A stretch of 64,000 nt of DNA from assembly GCA_038749105.1 (NCBI GenBank), contig JBCDIM010000010.1, positions 15,146-79,145 of the forward strand. The letters are read 5' to 3'. Position numbers and translations under genes: made by a program. The first letter of the stretch is position 1; the number at the start of each line of letters is the position of its first letter. The notes under the pieces were generated by a model. The model did no database searches and had not been told where the DNA came from. It saw nothing but the letters and a program-made list of their open reading frames with translations. Shown one piece after another: positions 40,627-49,407 of the stretch. Origin of the DNA: JBCCOW01 sp038749105. Lineage in GTDB: Bacteria > Planctomycetota > Phycisphaerae > Phycisphaerales > Phycisphaeraceae.

Positions 40627-42267
40627 ATGGATCGGTCCGATGCGGAACACGGCGATGGTGTTGTTGCGCAGGCACATTCGACAACCGAGAGCGGGGGTTG
40701 GCGTGGCTTAATCGGTGAGAGCCGGACGGGGTGGGGGTTGAGACGACGGCTGAGTTTTGTCTCGGCGGTGACGCTGGGGATGATCGGTCTGGCGGACTAC
40801 CTGTTCTTTGAGCAGCCGATCGGGTGGTCGGTCGGGTTGTACGCGGCCGCGCTGCTGGGCGCGCTGTTGATGCGGGGTGGGGCGGTGCTGGGAGCGGGTA
40901 AGCGTGTGAAGGCCGCAAGGATTTTGGTGTGGCTGGTCCTGGGGTTGATCGGCGCGTTGGTAGCGCAGCCGGGGCCGATGGTGGTGGGGCTGACGCTGGT
41001 GGGCCTGGTGAGCCTGGCGGCGGTGCAGCGGGGGGGCTGGACTTCGAGCGTGGCCGAGTGGCTTCGGCGGTGGCTGTGGTTCGCGGTGCGGGGCATCGTG
41101 CAGCCGATGACGGACGCGGCGTTGGCAGGTCGGGTGGGTCAGTGGCGGGCGGTGCGGGGCGGCAGAGGTGGTGTCGACAACGGGGCGCCTTTGGCGTTCG
41201 AGCGGGCAGCGCGGTGGCTGTTGCCGGGCGTGGTGGGCGTGGTGTTCGCGCTTCTGTTTATTTCGGCGAATCCGGTGATCGAGTGGGGGGTGCGGGTGTT
41301 CGGGGAGGAGATGGCTTTGCGGCTTGAGCGGTTGCCGGAATGGCTGCCGGCGGCGCGTTGGGGGCTGTGGCTCGTAGCGGGGCTGGGGGTGTGGGCGCTA
41401 CTGCGGGTGCGGTTCACGTGGCGGGCGCAGAGCCAGAGCAAAGCGTTCGGGCAGGCGGACCCACGCTTGGAAAGCGTGGGCTTCGAGGGCAGCGGCCTGA
41501 GCCGGGTGTTGCCGAGTGGGGTGGTGTGGCGGAGCCTGCTGGTGTTCAACGCGATGTTTGCGGTGCACCTCGTGCTGGACGGGGTGTACCTGCTCGGGGA
41601 CACGGCATTGCCCGACGGCATGACGCTGGCGGCATACGCGCAGCGGGGGGCGTACCCGCTATTGGCGACGGCTTTGCTAGCCGGGGGCTTTGTGTTGCTG
41701 GGCTGCCGCTCTGGGGAGCGTGGCGCGGGGGCTCGGTTGGTCCGGCTGTTCGTAACGCTGTGGGTGGGCCAGAACGTGCTGCTGTTGGCGACGGCGGTAT
41801 GGCGGCTGAACCTGTATGTGGAGGCGTATTCGCTGACACGGCTGCGGGTCGCGGCGGCGGTGTGGATGGGGGTGGTCGCGGTGGCGTTCGTGCTGGTGCT
41901 GTGGCGGGTGCTGGCAGAGCGGGACAACGCGTGGCTGCTGCGACGGGCCGCGGTGCTGGGCGTCGCGGTGGTGTACGCCTCGTGCTTCGTGAACTTCGAC
42001 GGGTTCATCGCGCGGTACAACGTCGCGCACTCCGCGGAGCTGCGGGGCGAGGCGGGCGGCTCGCGGGTGGACCTGATGTATCTGGAGCACCTGGGTCCCG
42101 AGGCATTGCCGGCGTTAGAGCGGTTGAGTGAAGAGTTGGCGTGGGACCACCCGCGGGCCGCGGAGGTGCGTCACGTCGCGCACCGGCTACGGTTTGAGCT
42201 TTGGGAACAGACGCGGGACTGGCGGGGGTGGACGCTGCGGCGGGGGGTGCTGCTGGCGTCACGGTGA
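40627..42267 (+). CDS. Integral membrane protein, DUF4173 family
   Basis: 546 residues with roughly ten or more hydrophobic spans, starting after a hydrophilic stretch of about 45 residues. The opening span LGMIGLADYLFFEQPIGW, the mid-region DGVYLLGDTALPDGMTLA and the extracytoplasmic end DLMYLEHLGPEALPALERL match the DUF4173 pattern. Function of the family is unknown. An in-frame palindromic element (41456-41488) encodes DPRLESVGF, in a cytoplasmic-looking loop. The plus strand here is strongly G-rich, unlike the C-rich plus strand before 38 kb. Confidence 0.75.
   Translation: MDRSDAEHGDGVVAQAHSTTESGGWRGLIGESRTGWGLRRRLSFVSAVTLGMIGLADYLFFEQPIGWSVGLYAAALLGALLMRGGAVLGAGKRVKAARILVWLVLGLIGALVAQPGPMVVGLTLVGLVSLAAVQRGGWTSSVAEWLRRWLWFAVRGIVQPMTDAALAGRVGQWRAVRGGRGGVDNGAPLAFERAARWLLPGVVGVVFALLFISANPVIEWGVRVFGEEMALRLERLPEWLPAARWGLWLVAGLGVWALLRVRFTWRAQSQSKAFGQADPRLESVGFEGSGLSRVLPSGVVWRSLLVFNAMFAVHLVLDGVYLLGDTALPDGMTLAAYAQRGAYPLLATALLAGGFVLLGCRSGERGAGARLVRLFVTLWVGQNVLLLATAVWRLNLYVEAYSLTRLRVAAAVWMGVVAVAFVLVLWRVLAERDNAWLLRRAAVLGVAVVYASCFVNFDGFIARYNVAHSAELRGEAGGSRVDLMYLEHLGPEALPALERLSEELAWDHPRAAEVRHVAHRLRFELWEQTRDWRGWTLRRGVLLASR
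41456..41488 (-). repeat. In-frame palindromic element (second family), copy in DUF4173 gene
   Basis: CCCACGCTT (41460-41468) pairs with AAGCGTGGG (41472-41480) around a GGA loop. Read on the minus strand it starts GAAG, has a TCC loop and ends TCCGC, matching the murF and HD-GYP copies. Confidence 0.7.
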
Positions 42268-42307
42268 AGGGCGGGCGTCGCGGTGGCGGGGGGGGTAGGC
42301 TGCGGGG

Positions 42308-42787
42308 ATGAAGACGGATTTCTCGTGCGGGGTCGTGCCGGTGCGGCTGGATCAGGGTGGCGGGATGGAGTTCCTGTTGGTGCAGCTGCACGCGGGGCAC
42401 TGGGCGTTTCCGAAAGGTCACCCAGAGAAAGGTGAGGACGATCGGACGGCCGCGGAACGGGAGCTGTTGGAGGAGACCGGGCTGGTGGCGGAGCGGATCG
42501 TCGAGGGGGTGAGCTTCGACGAGGGGTATGTGTTCACGAAAAAGAGCGGGAAGCAGGTGAGCAAGACGGTGCGGTACTTCCTGGGGCTGATCGCTGGTGA
42601 AGCTGAAGTGGTGGTGCAGCCCGAGGAGGTCAAGGCGTTTGCGTGGGGGGATGCGGCGGCGACGCGGGAGCGGTTCACGTTCGACGAGGGCAAGGCCCTG
42701 TTCGACCGGGTGACCGCCTGGCTGGCCGCGAACGGTCGGGCTTCGGTTTTTAGCCGCAAAAAGACGCGAAAAAACGCAGAGCACTAA
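42308..42787 (+). CDS. Nudix hydrolase, probable diadenosine-polyphosphate type
   Basis: 159 residues. The Nudix box is GHPEKGEDDRTAAERELLEE followed by TGL, all signature residues present, and GHWAFPKG before it is typical of Ap4A hydrolases related to NUDT2. It would hydrolyse dinucleoside polyphosphates; this specificity is an inference. The last residues (FSRKKTRKNAEH) come from an A-rich repeat-like sequence shared with intergenic repeats of other bacteria, so the original C-terminus may have been shorter. Confidence 0.88.
   Translation: MKTDFSCGVVPVRLDQGGGMEFLLVQLHAGHWAFPKGHPEKGEDDRTAAERELLEETGLVAERIVEGVSFDEGYVFTKKSGKQVSKTVRYFLGLIAGEAEVVVQPEEVKAFAWGDAAATRERFTFDEGKALFDRVTAWLAANGRASVFSRKKTRKNAEH
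42754..42787 (+). repeat. A-rich dispersed-repeat-like sequence at the end of the Nudix gene
   Basis: AGCCGCAAAAAGACGCGAAA and the following CGCAGAG resemble the common bacterial dispersed repeat built on AAGACGCAAA units. It overlaps the last codons of the gene. Only one copy is in the window. Confidence 0.35.
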
Positions 42788-42905
42788 GTCTGAGTAATAC
42801 GCGGGGCGGGTGGGGCGTCAGGTTCTTCCTCGGGCTTGGCCTGCGTGGGCCGGCCGGTTACTGTGAATGAACCGGATCACTCTTAAATAAGGATGAGGTG
42901 ACGTG

Positions 42906-43115
42906 ATGAAGACTCTTTTGATGGTTGGTGCGTTCGTTGGCGTTTCGTTGCTGTCGGTGGGCTGTGAATCGACGGGATCGACGAATAGCGAGCCGAGCTA
43001 CGGCGAGAAGAAGGTGGAACAGAAGGCCGACCGGGCCGTGGATCGCGCGGAGTACCGCGTGGACCAACGGGTCAACCGATCGATCGACCGGGCGGTGGAC
43101 AACATCTTCCGCTGA
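42906..43115 (+). CDS. Small lipoprotein with DR-x-VD repeats, paralog 1
   Basis: 69 residues. The signal peptide ends LLSVGC (lipobox). The mature part is almost wholly an amphipathic helix of four-residue steps, KADRAVDRAEYRVDQRVNRS then IDRAVDNIFR. A paralog lies at 43635. I know no named family; the repeats suggest a coiled or membrane-surface helix with alternating Asp/Arg salt bridges. The gene is followed after 13 bases by a broken gene, probably in the same operon. Confidence 0.65.
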   Translation: MKTLLMVGAFVGVSLLSVGCESTGSTNSEPSYGEKKVEQKADRAVDRAEYRVDQRVNRSIDRAVDNIFR

Positions 43116-43128
43116 TCGGTTCGCGCTG

Positions 43129-43477
43129 ATGCGACATTTGCCATTGGTGATCGTCATCGTTCTGTTGGCGCTATCGTGGGCGGGGTTTGCGCTGGTCCAG
43201 AAGGGCAACGCGATCCGCACAGCTCACCTCGATACCGAGTTGCGGACTGCGTTGCCGACGCTTACACCTGATCGTGTCGTACACGGCCGCACATCGCGAG
43301 GCGGGTGCGTGGCCCGATCCGGGGACGGTTTACGACGAGTCCATGCTGCCCTTCTTGGGTAGCCGCGATGAGGGCGGCGATCGGGTGGACACTTACGGGA
43401 CGTTCATTGAAGGTCGACGGATCGAGGTCACGCTCGGGGCCGACGGTGCGATCGAGGCGTGGGTGGTCACGGAATAA
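43129..43477 (+). pseudogene. Small membrane-anchored protein, frameshifted
   Basis: From the ATG at 43129 the frame codes a signal anchor (LPLVIVIVLLALSWAGFALV) and AIRTAHLDTELRTALPTL. Sequence that still looks coding (AAHREAGAWPDPGTVYDESM, then FIEGRRIEVTLGADGAIEAW) continues to 43477 in the next frame. Skipping one base near 43250-43280 would join the halves into a protein of about 115 residues. It is either a real frameshift or a sequencing error. No family recognised. Confidence 0.5.
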
Positions 43478-43634
43478 CTGCTTTGGCGGGCCAGGGATTT
43501 GGGGGAAAACGACAGAGAAGGGGTAACGCCAGGGGGGCGGTTCGCGTCTGCTCCTTCCTCGGCCGAGCCCGCGTGGGATCGTGACCGGATGGATCGCCGG
43601 GCGAAGAGCCCCTAGCAGAAGGATGCGGTGCACG

Positions 43635-43937
43635 ATGGAATTGATCAAGCGGATGACGGTCTTGGGCTGCGCGGGCGTGTTGTGCCTCGCCTCGGTGGGT
43701 TGCGGCACGATGGGTCCCAAGGCGGAGAAGGCGGAGCCGACACCCGAGATGCCGAAGCAGAACGGCGCGATCGAGCGGGGGGTCGATCGGGCGGTGGATC
43801 GGGTGGAAGACCGCGTGAACAAGCACATCGACCGGGCGGTGGACCGTCAGATCGATCGCCAGGTGGACCGCGTCATTCACAAGACGGTGGACCGGGCGAT
43901 GTCGAACGTGCTGGACGACTACTTCAGCCGGCGTTGA
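43635..43937 (+). CDS. Small lipoprotein with DR-x-VD repeats, paralog 2
   Basis: 100 residues with a lipobox signal peptide (VLCLASVGC), a linker, and a helical repeat GVDRAVDRVEDRVNKHIDRA continuing VDRQIDRQVDRVIHK. It is clearly related to the 69-residue protein at 42906, with more repeat units. It is likely attached to a membrane with the charged helix exposed. An AGAAGG ribosome site lies 12 bases upstream. The role is unknown. Confidence 0.65.
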   Translation: MELIKRMTVLGCAGVLCLASVGCGTMGPKAEKAEPTPEMPKQNGAIERGVDRAVDRVEDRVNKHIDRAVDRQIDRQVDRVIHKTVDRAMSNVLDDYFSRR

Positions 43938-44011
43938 AGCCGGGCTGGATCAAGTGGTGCGGCCGTGGGCGGCGTCTGAGCCGTCCGCGGCCGTCCGCTT
44001 TGAGCCAGGGT

Positions 44012-44563
44012 TCACCGGGCGGCGATCAGCGCGATGAACTCACGGCAGAACGCGGGCAGGTCGCTGGGGCGGCGGGAACTCACGCGCTGGTGATCGTGGT
44101 CGACGTGGACCTCGGCGTCGACCCAGGTCGCACCCGCGTTGGTCAGGTCGTCCTTGATGCCGGGCGTGGAGGTGTAGGTGACGCCTTGGACGATGCCGGC
44201 GGAGATATCGATCCAGGGGCCGTGGCAGATCGAGGCGATCGGCTTCTTGGCGTCGGCGATGGTTTTGGTGATGGACTTGACGTGCTCGGAGCGGCGGAGC
44301 AGGTCGGGCATCCAGCCGCCGGGGACGACCAGGGCGTCGAATTCGTCGGGGTGGGTGTCGGCGAGGGTCTGGTCGGCGGCGTCGGGGTAGCCGTGCTTGC
44401 CGGGGTAGATGACGCCGGTCTCGGGGGCGGCGAGGGTGACGTGGGCCCCGGCCTCGCGGAGCCGGAGCTTGGGGTACTGGAGTTCGAGGTCTTCGTAGTC
44501 CTTGCCAAGAAAGATCAGGACACGCTTGTCATGCAGGGGCAGCGGGGTGGGTGGCGTGGGCAT
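44012..44563 (-). CDS. DJ-1/PfpI family protein
   Basis: 183 residues of the class I glutamine amidotransferase-like fold. It has the acid Glu in GKDYEDLELQYP, the nucleophile elbow ASICHGPW with Cys, and ALVVPGGWMPD. The DJ-1/PfpI group includes proteases, deglycases and stress proteins; the PfpI/YhbO subgroup fits best. Which activity it has cannot be told. Confidence 0.9.
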   Translation of the reverse strand: MPTPPTPLPLHDKRVLIFLGKDYEDLELQYPKLRLREAGAHVTLAAPETGVIYPGKHGYPDAADQTLADTHPDEFDALVVPGGWMPDLLRRSEHVKSITKTIADAKKPIASICHGPWIDISAGIVQGVTYTSTPGIKDDLTNAGATWVDAEVHVDHDHQRVSSRRPSDLPAFCREFIALIAAR

Positions 44564-44620
44564 AGCGTGAGTTTACGGGGACGAGGTGTCACACAGGGGT
44601 GGCGACCGCTAGAGTTGGGT

Positions 44621-45112
44621 ATGAAACGCGACCCCGTTGGGCCCGGTCAGGAATCGGTGTGGGACTACCCCCGGCCGCCGCTGTGCGAGCGGGTCACCGA
44701 CACGATCCGGGTGATCTTCGATGGACAGCAGCTGGCGATGACCACGAACGCGGTGGTCGTAAAAGAGACGAGCCATCCGCCGGTCTACTACCTGCCGCCG
44801 GGGGATGTAGACGGGTCGATGCTCAATCGGGTCCCGGGGAAGACGAGCTTCTGTGAGTGGAAGGGGTCGGCGAGCTATGTCGATGTGGTGGGGCCCAGTA
44901 AACGGGTATCGGCAGCGGGGTGGTTCTACGCGGAGCCGGTCGCGCGGTTTGCCGCGCTACGGGATCACTATGCGTTCTACCCGTCACGGATGGACGCGTG
45001 CTATGTGAACGATGAGCGGGTCACTGCGCAGGAGGGTGACTTCTACGGCGGGTGGATCACGTCAAGCGTCGTCGGCCCGTTCAAGGGCGCGGCCGGGACG
45101 TGGGGGTGGTGA
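44621..45112 (+). CDS. DUF427 domain protein
   Basis: 163 residues. The domain signatures are WDYPRPPLCERVTDTIRVIF, the middle ETSHPPVYYLPPGDV, and KTSFCEWKGSASYVDVV. DUF427 proteins are small single-domain proteins of unknown biochemistry. The ATG at 44621 starts after a long non-coding-looking upstream extension of the frame. It converges on the TerB-like gene with a 28-base gap. Confidence 0.88.
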   Translation: MKRDPVGPGQESVWDYPRPPLCERVTDTIRVIFDGQQLAMTTNAVVVKETSHPPVYYLPPGDVDGSMLNRVPGKTSFCEWKGSASYVDVVGPSKRVSAAGWFYAEPVARFAALRDHYAFYPSRMDACYVNDERVTAQEGDFYGGWITSSVVGPFKGAAGTWGW

Positions 45113-45140
45113 GCCGGATGGCCCTGGGAGGCCGAGGCGA

Positions 45141-45731
45141 TCAGGCCTGGTTGGTCTTTTCGACGTAGTCGGCCTCGGGCGCGTTGAGGTGGCTAGCCAG
45201 ATCCTGGATCGCGGCGGCCTCTTCTTCGCTGACCTTATGCCCCAAGCTGAAGAACCCGCCAGAGACCTGGGCGACGCCTTCGCAGAGCTCGAGGAGGGTG
45301 TGCGGGTGCAGGTCCTGGGCCTCAAGCAGGTCGTGCAGGTGTTGGCGGACGACGGTGAAGAACGCATCGGAGGGCTGGGTTTCCAGCAGCGCGGCGAGGA
45401 GGTTCGCGGCGGGGCTGGCGGGCGTGATGCCGTGCGCTTCAGCGATCCGGAGGATGCGGACGCGTTCGGGGACCGAGACGTCGCCATCGGCCCAGGCCAC
45501 CTCGACCAGCGGGACCAGGTGCAGGGCGGCACCGGTCTCGGCGTCGAACCCAAGCTCCTTGAGGTGGCGCGTGATGACGTCGTCACTGAGCTCGGCCTCC
45601 TCGGCGAGGCGTGCGTGACCGGTGGCCTCACGGGCCTGGGCCTCGAGCTGCTCGCGGAGCTTCGCGCGGGCTTCGGCGTTCTGCTTCTGGAAGTACTGCT
45701 CTTCGTACCGGTTGTCGTCGTTTTCGGCCAT
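45141..45731 (-). CDS. TerB-like helical protein
   Basis: 196 residues. After a polar N-terminal part (Gln/Glu/Ala-rich, NRYEEQYFQKQNAEARAKLR) comes a tellurite-resistance TerB-like helical bundle: LVPLVEVAWADGDVSVPERV and SLGHKVSEEEAAAIQDLASH, with the acidic DGDVS loop typical of TerB metal sites. It sits as the last gene after pilC on the same strand with a 107-base gap, so a link with the pilus operon is possible but not shown. Confidence 0.65.
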   Translation of the reverse strand: MAENDDNRYEEQYFQKQNAEARAKLREQLEAQAREATGHARLAEEAELSDDVITRHLKELGFDAETGAALHLVPLVEVAWADGDVSVPERVRILRIAEAHGITPASPAANLLAALLETQPSDAFFTVVRQHLHDLLEAQDLHPHTLLELCEGVAQVSGGFFSLGHKVSEEEAAAIQDLASHLNAPEADYVEKTNQA

Positions 45732-45838
45732 GAGATGATGCTCCACGGGTGAGGGCGGGAGTATACGGCGATGGCGCACCGCACAGCGGCACCGCGGCGA
45801 GCCGAGGTAACGCAAAGCGAGCAGGGCAGAGGCGGAGG

Positions 45839-47107
45839 TCAGCCGGAGACCGCACTGCCGACGCTGAAGATCGGCAGCAGCAGAGCGATGGCGACGAAGC
45901 CGATGATGGCACCCATGGTGACGATCATGGCGGGCTCAATGAGCTGCGTGGCAGCCTTGACGCGATCGTCAAACTCGGCCTCGGTGTAGTCGGCGACCTT
46001 GGACATCACCGAACCCAGGCGACCGGACTTCTCGCCCGAGACGATCATCTGGGAGACCGAGCCAGGGATCAGCGGCGAGTCTTTCAGACCTGCCGAGAGG
46101 GGGTCGCCCGCGCGGAGCTGTTGATCGACTTCGTCCCAAAGGGCGTCGTACTGGACGTTGTTGGTGACGTCACGCACGATGGCGACCATGTCGAGGATGG
46201 GGACGCCGGCATCGATCATCGTGCCGAGGGTCCGGCAGGCGCGGGTGAGGTAGAGGCGTTCGAAGAGGGGGCCGACGACGGGCGTGGAGAGCTTGGCCTG
46301 GTCGAGGGTGTTGCGGCCGGTGGGTGTGCGGAGGAAGACCGCGAGCCCGACGATGAGGGCGGCGGCACCGCCGGCGTAGGCGTACCAGAACCCGGTGATC
46401 TGACCGGAGGTCGCCAGGAGCATGCGGGTGGGCGCGGGCAGTGCGGCACCCTTGCCGGCATAGATCGTTTCAAACCGGGGCAGGACGAAGATCATCAGGC
46501 CGAGCGTGATGACCACGACCAGGCCCAGCATGACCGCGGGGTAGGTCAGGGCGGACTTGATTTTCTTGGCGGTGGCCTGCTCCTTGCCGAGGTATTGGGA
46601 CACCCGGTCGAGCATGGTGCCAAGCGTACCGGAGGCTTCGGAGGCTTTAACCAGCGAGGCCATGATGGGCGGGAACACCTTGGGGTGCTCTTCGAGGGCG
46701 ACCGAGAGCTCGTTGCCGCTCTGGACGGTCTGGGTGACCGCGGCGATGACGTCGGCCATGTTGAGGTTGTCGGTCTGCTCGCCGATGCAGTCGAGGGCAT
46801 CGCCCAGGGGGACGCCGGTGTCGATCATGACCGCGAGCTGGTGGGCGAAGGTGATGACCTCGGCTCGCTTGATCTTCTTGCGTTTGCCGGTGGTGGACCG
46901 CGCCTTGGCGGGGGCACCGGCGGAGAGCTTGGCGGCGGGCTTGGCGGGCCGGCCGGCCTTGCCGTTCTTGCCCTGTGGGCTGAGCTCGATCACGAACTTG
47001 CCGGCCGTACGCAGCATCGCCGTCGCGGCGTCGAGGTTGTCGGCCTGGAGGACGCCGGAGTCAAGGCTACCGGAGGCGGTTCGGGCTTTGTAGGCGAAGG
47101 CGGGCAT
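45839..47107 (-). CDS. pilC: Type II secretion / type IV pilus inner membrane platform (PilC/GspF)
   Basis: 422 residues. An N-terminal cytoplasmic region with a Lys/Ala-rich linker (GKNGKAGRPAKPAAKLSAGA) is followed by two copies of the GspF helical domain (VITFAHQLAVMIDTGVPL and YLTRACRTLGTMIDAGVPIL) and three membrane helices (MLGLVVVITLGLMIFVLP, AAALIVGLAVFL, MIVTMGAIIGFVAIALLLPI). It anchors the ATPase PilB and the pseudopilus. It follows pilB with a 45-base gap. Confidence 0.94.
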   Translation of the reverse strand: MPAFAYKARTASGSLDSGVLQADNLDAATAMLRTAGKFVIELSPQGKNGKAGRPAKPAAKLSAGAPAKARSTTGKRKKIKRAEVITFAHQLAVMIDTGVPLGDALDCIGEQTDNLNMADVIAAVTQTVQSGNELSVALEEHPKVFPPIMASLVKASEASGTLGTMLDRVSQYLGKEQATAKKIKSALTYPAVMLGLVVVITLGLMIFVLPRFETIYAGKGAALPAPTRMLLATSGQITGFWYAYAGGAAALIVGLAVFLRTPTGRNTLDQAKLSTPVVGPLFERLYLTRACRTLGTMIDAGVPILDMVAIVRDVTNNVQYDALWDEVDQQLRAGDPLSAGLKDSPLIPGSVSQMIVSGEKSGRLGSVMSKVADYTEAEFDDRVKAATQLIEPAMIVTMGAIIGFVAIALLLPIFSVGSAVSG

Positions 47108-47152
47108 GGGTTGCGGCCTGCGGGCGGTGGCCCGCAGCTGAACAGGTGGCGG

Positions 47153-48928
47153 TTAGAGCGCGGTGGCACGCAGGACTTCTTCGACCGTGGTTAGGCCTTG
47201 CCGGACTTTGTCGAGCCCGTCCTCCATGAGGGTCGTGTAGGACGCGGACGGGTCCTCGCCCGAGGTGGCGAGCTTCCGGAGCTCTTGCAGGCCTGCCTCG
47301 TTAGCGATGGCGTCGAGGCCGGAGTCGCCGGGGATGTAGAGTTCGTAGAGGCCGAGGCGCCCTGCGAAGCCCGAGTCACGGCACTTGGGGCAGCCCGCGC
47401 CATGGAAAGACGCCTCGGCGAGGTCGGGGTACCGGGCAAACAAGGCCTGGGCACCCGGCGAGCGGTCTTCATGGGCGGTGGTGTCGGGCTCTTTACAGTG
47501 CGGGCAGAGCTTTCGGACCAGCCGCTGCGCGAGCACACCGCGGACAGCCGCGGCGACGAGGTACGGCTCGATACCCATGTTCTGGATCCGGGTCACCGCG
47601 GACGGGGCGTCGTTGGTGTGCAGCGTGGACACGACCAGGTGGCCGGTCATCGCGGCCTGGGTCGCGATGCGGGCGGTCTCCTCATCTCGGATCTCGCCGA
47701 GCATCACGACGTCCGGGTCCTGACGCAGCAGGGCACGGAGTGCGGAAGCGAAGGAGAAGCCGGCCTTTTCCTGGACCTGGAACTGGTTGACGCCGGGGAT
47801 GTTGAATTCGACCGGGTCTTCGACGGTGGAGATGTTGATGTCGTCGCGGTTGATCTCGGCGAGTGCGGAGTAGAGCGTGGTCGACTTACCCGAGCCGGTG
47901 GGCCCGGTGACGAGGACGACACCGTTGGGCTGGTGGATCTGGAGCCGGAGCTTGTTAAGCATGTCGGGGCTGAACCCGAGCAGGTCGAGGCTGGAGATGG
48001 CGTTCTTCTGGTCGGCGATACGCATGACGACCTTCTCGCCGAACTTGCCGGGCATGGTCGAGACACGCAGGTCGACCTGCCGGCGTTCGATGCCGAGCGT
48101 GATGGCCCCGTCCTGGGGGACACGGCGTTCGGAGATGTCGAGGCCGGCCATGATCTTGATGCGGGAGGCGACCGCGGGCGCGAGGCGGATCGGCGGGCTG
48201 ATCTTTTCGTAGAGCCGGCCGTCGACGCGGAAGCGGACGCGGAGGCGGTTCTCGTCGGGCTCGATGTGGATGTCCGAGGCCCGTTCTTTCACGGCGTCGA
48301 AAATCAGGAAGTTCACCAGCTTGATGACGGGCGAACCCTCGGCCGCGGCGTCGTCGGCCAGGTCCGTGATGTCGTTCTCGATGACGCTGACATCGGTATC
48401 GCTGATGTCGATCGAGGTGATGACTTCATCGATCGAAAAGCCTTCGGCCTCGGGGGTGCCCAGGACATCGATAATGTCCTGTGGCGGCGAGATGACCAGC
48501 TGCACGGGGTGCCCGGTGCGGCGTTCGATCTCCTCGGCGAGGAAGACGTTGTCGGGCTCAGCGATCGCAACGGTGAGCTTTCCGCCGACCAGGAACAGTG
48601 GCAGGGCGGGCGTGGCCTCACAGAACTCGCGGGGCAGCATCTCGTGCAGCGACGAGTCGGTGAGCGCGGGGGTCAGCCGGGTGAAGGGCAGGCCCTGAGC
48701 GTCGGCAACGACCTCGAGGACCTGTTCGGCCTCCACAAAACCGAGCTCGACCACCACCTCGCCGAGGAGCTTGCGCTCCTTGCGGTTCTTCTGGAAGTCG
48801 ATGGCCTGGTCGATCTGCTCAGACGTAACGAGGCCGTGCTCGAGCAGCAGATCCCCCACGCGCTTCGGCTTGGGAGGCGCCGCGTCGCTGGGCAACGGGG
48901 TCGGGTTCGTCGTCTGGGCCTGGGTCAT
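47153..48928 (-). CDS. pilB: Type II secretion / type IV pilus assembly ATPase (PilB/GspE)
   Basis: 591 residues. The N-terminal GspE-N domain is followed by the ATPase core with Walker A GPTGSGKST (342-350), Asp box DINISTVEDPVEFNIPGVNQ, Walker B-like VVMLGEIRDEETA (407-419) and GHLVVSTLHTNDA. A zinc site is formed by CPHC (475, 478) and CPKC (513, 516). This is the extension ATPase that drives subunit polymerisation. No retraction ATPase (PilT) is in the window. Confidence 0.95.
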   Translation of the reverse strand: MTQAQTTNPTPLPSDAAPPKPKRVGDLLLEHGLVTSEQIDQAIDFQKNRKERKLLGEVVVELGFVEAEQVLEVVADAQGLPFTRLTPALTDSSLHEMLPREFCEATPALPLFLVGGKLTVAIAEPDNVFLAEEIERRTGHPVQLVISPPQDIIDVLGTPEAEGFSIDEVITSIDISDTDVSVIENDITDLADDAAAEGSPVIKLVNFLIFDAVKERASDIHIEPDENRLRVRFRVDGRLYEKISPPIRLAPAVASRIKIMAGLDISERRVPQDGAITLGIERRQVDLRVSTMPGKFGEKVVMRIADQKNAISSLDLLGFSPDMLNKLRLQIHQPNGVVLVTGPTGSGKSTTLYSALAEINRDDINISTVEDPVEFNIPGVNQFQVQEKAGFSFASALRALLRQDPDVVMLGEIRDEETARIATQAAMTGHLVVSTLHTNDAPSAVTRIQNMGIEPYLVAAAVRGVLAQRLVRKLCPHCKEPDTTAHEDRSPGAQALFARYPDLAEASFHGAGCPKCRDSGFAGRLGLYELYIPGDSGLDAIANEAGLQELRKLATSGEDPSASYTTLMEDGLDKVRQGLTTVEEVLRATAL

Positions 48929-49011
48929 CGGAGGCTTCTGCTAGGGGTGAGGTCGGGCGGGTTAGCCCTCGGGTTGAGCCGGTTTGCGTGCATACGCGTG
49001 GGTTTTCAGGG

Positions 49012-49365
49012 TTATGGGACCGGTGCCCCGACCTGGAGGTTGCCCACGGCGGTATCGACACTGGGATCGATCGCCCAGCGGTCGTCCAGCCGGGTGAGGC
49101 GGAAGATCGTGGAGAGCATGTCGGGGGGGGCAGCCAGGCGGACCTGGCCGAGCCGTTCGTTAGCACAATCGCTGAGCCAGATGAAGGACTCGAGCCCGCG
49201 GGAATCGACGGTGTCGAGGCCCGAGAGGTCGACCACGAAATCACGCGCGTTCTGGTCGAGGTGCTCGAGGGCGGCGCGGCGGAACTGGTCGCTGGCATCG
49301 TCGGTCATCTCGCCGCTGGGCTGGAGGATGGTGACGTGGTCGAGTTGATGGACTTGGAGCTTCAT
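49012..49365 (-). CDS. STAS domain protein (anti-sigma factor antagonist-like)
   Basis: 117 residues with a STAS fold: DHVTILQPSGEMTDDASDQF, FVVDLSGLDTVDSRGLESFI. The Ser in TVDSRGL is at the site phosphorylated in SpoIIAA-type antagonists. The C-terminal part is longer than usual by about 15 residues. It lies between HD-GYP and pilB in the pilus operon, so it may regulate pilus function rather than a sigma factor. Confidence 0.85.
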   Translation of the reverse strand: MKLQVHQLDHVTILQPSGEMTDDASDQFRRAALEHLDQNARDFVVDLSGLDTVDSRGLESFIWLSDCANERLGQVRLAAPPDMLSTIFRLTRLDDRWAIDPSVDTAVGNLQVGAPVP

Positions 49366-49407
49366 GGCTTGGGGCTCGCGTGTGGTGGCAGGGAGGTGGC
49401 TGGGGTG

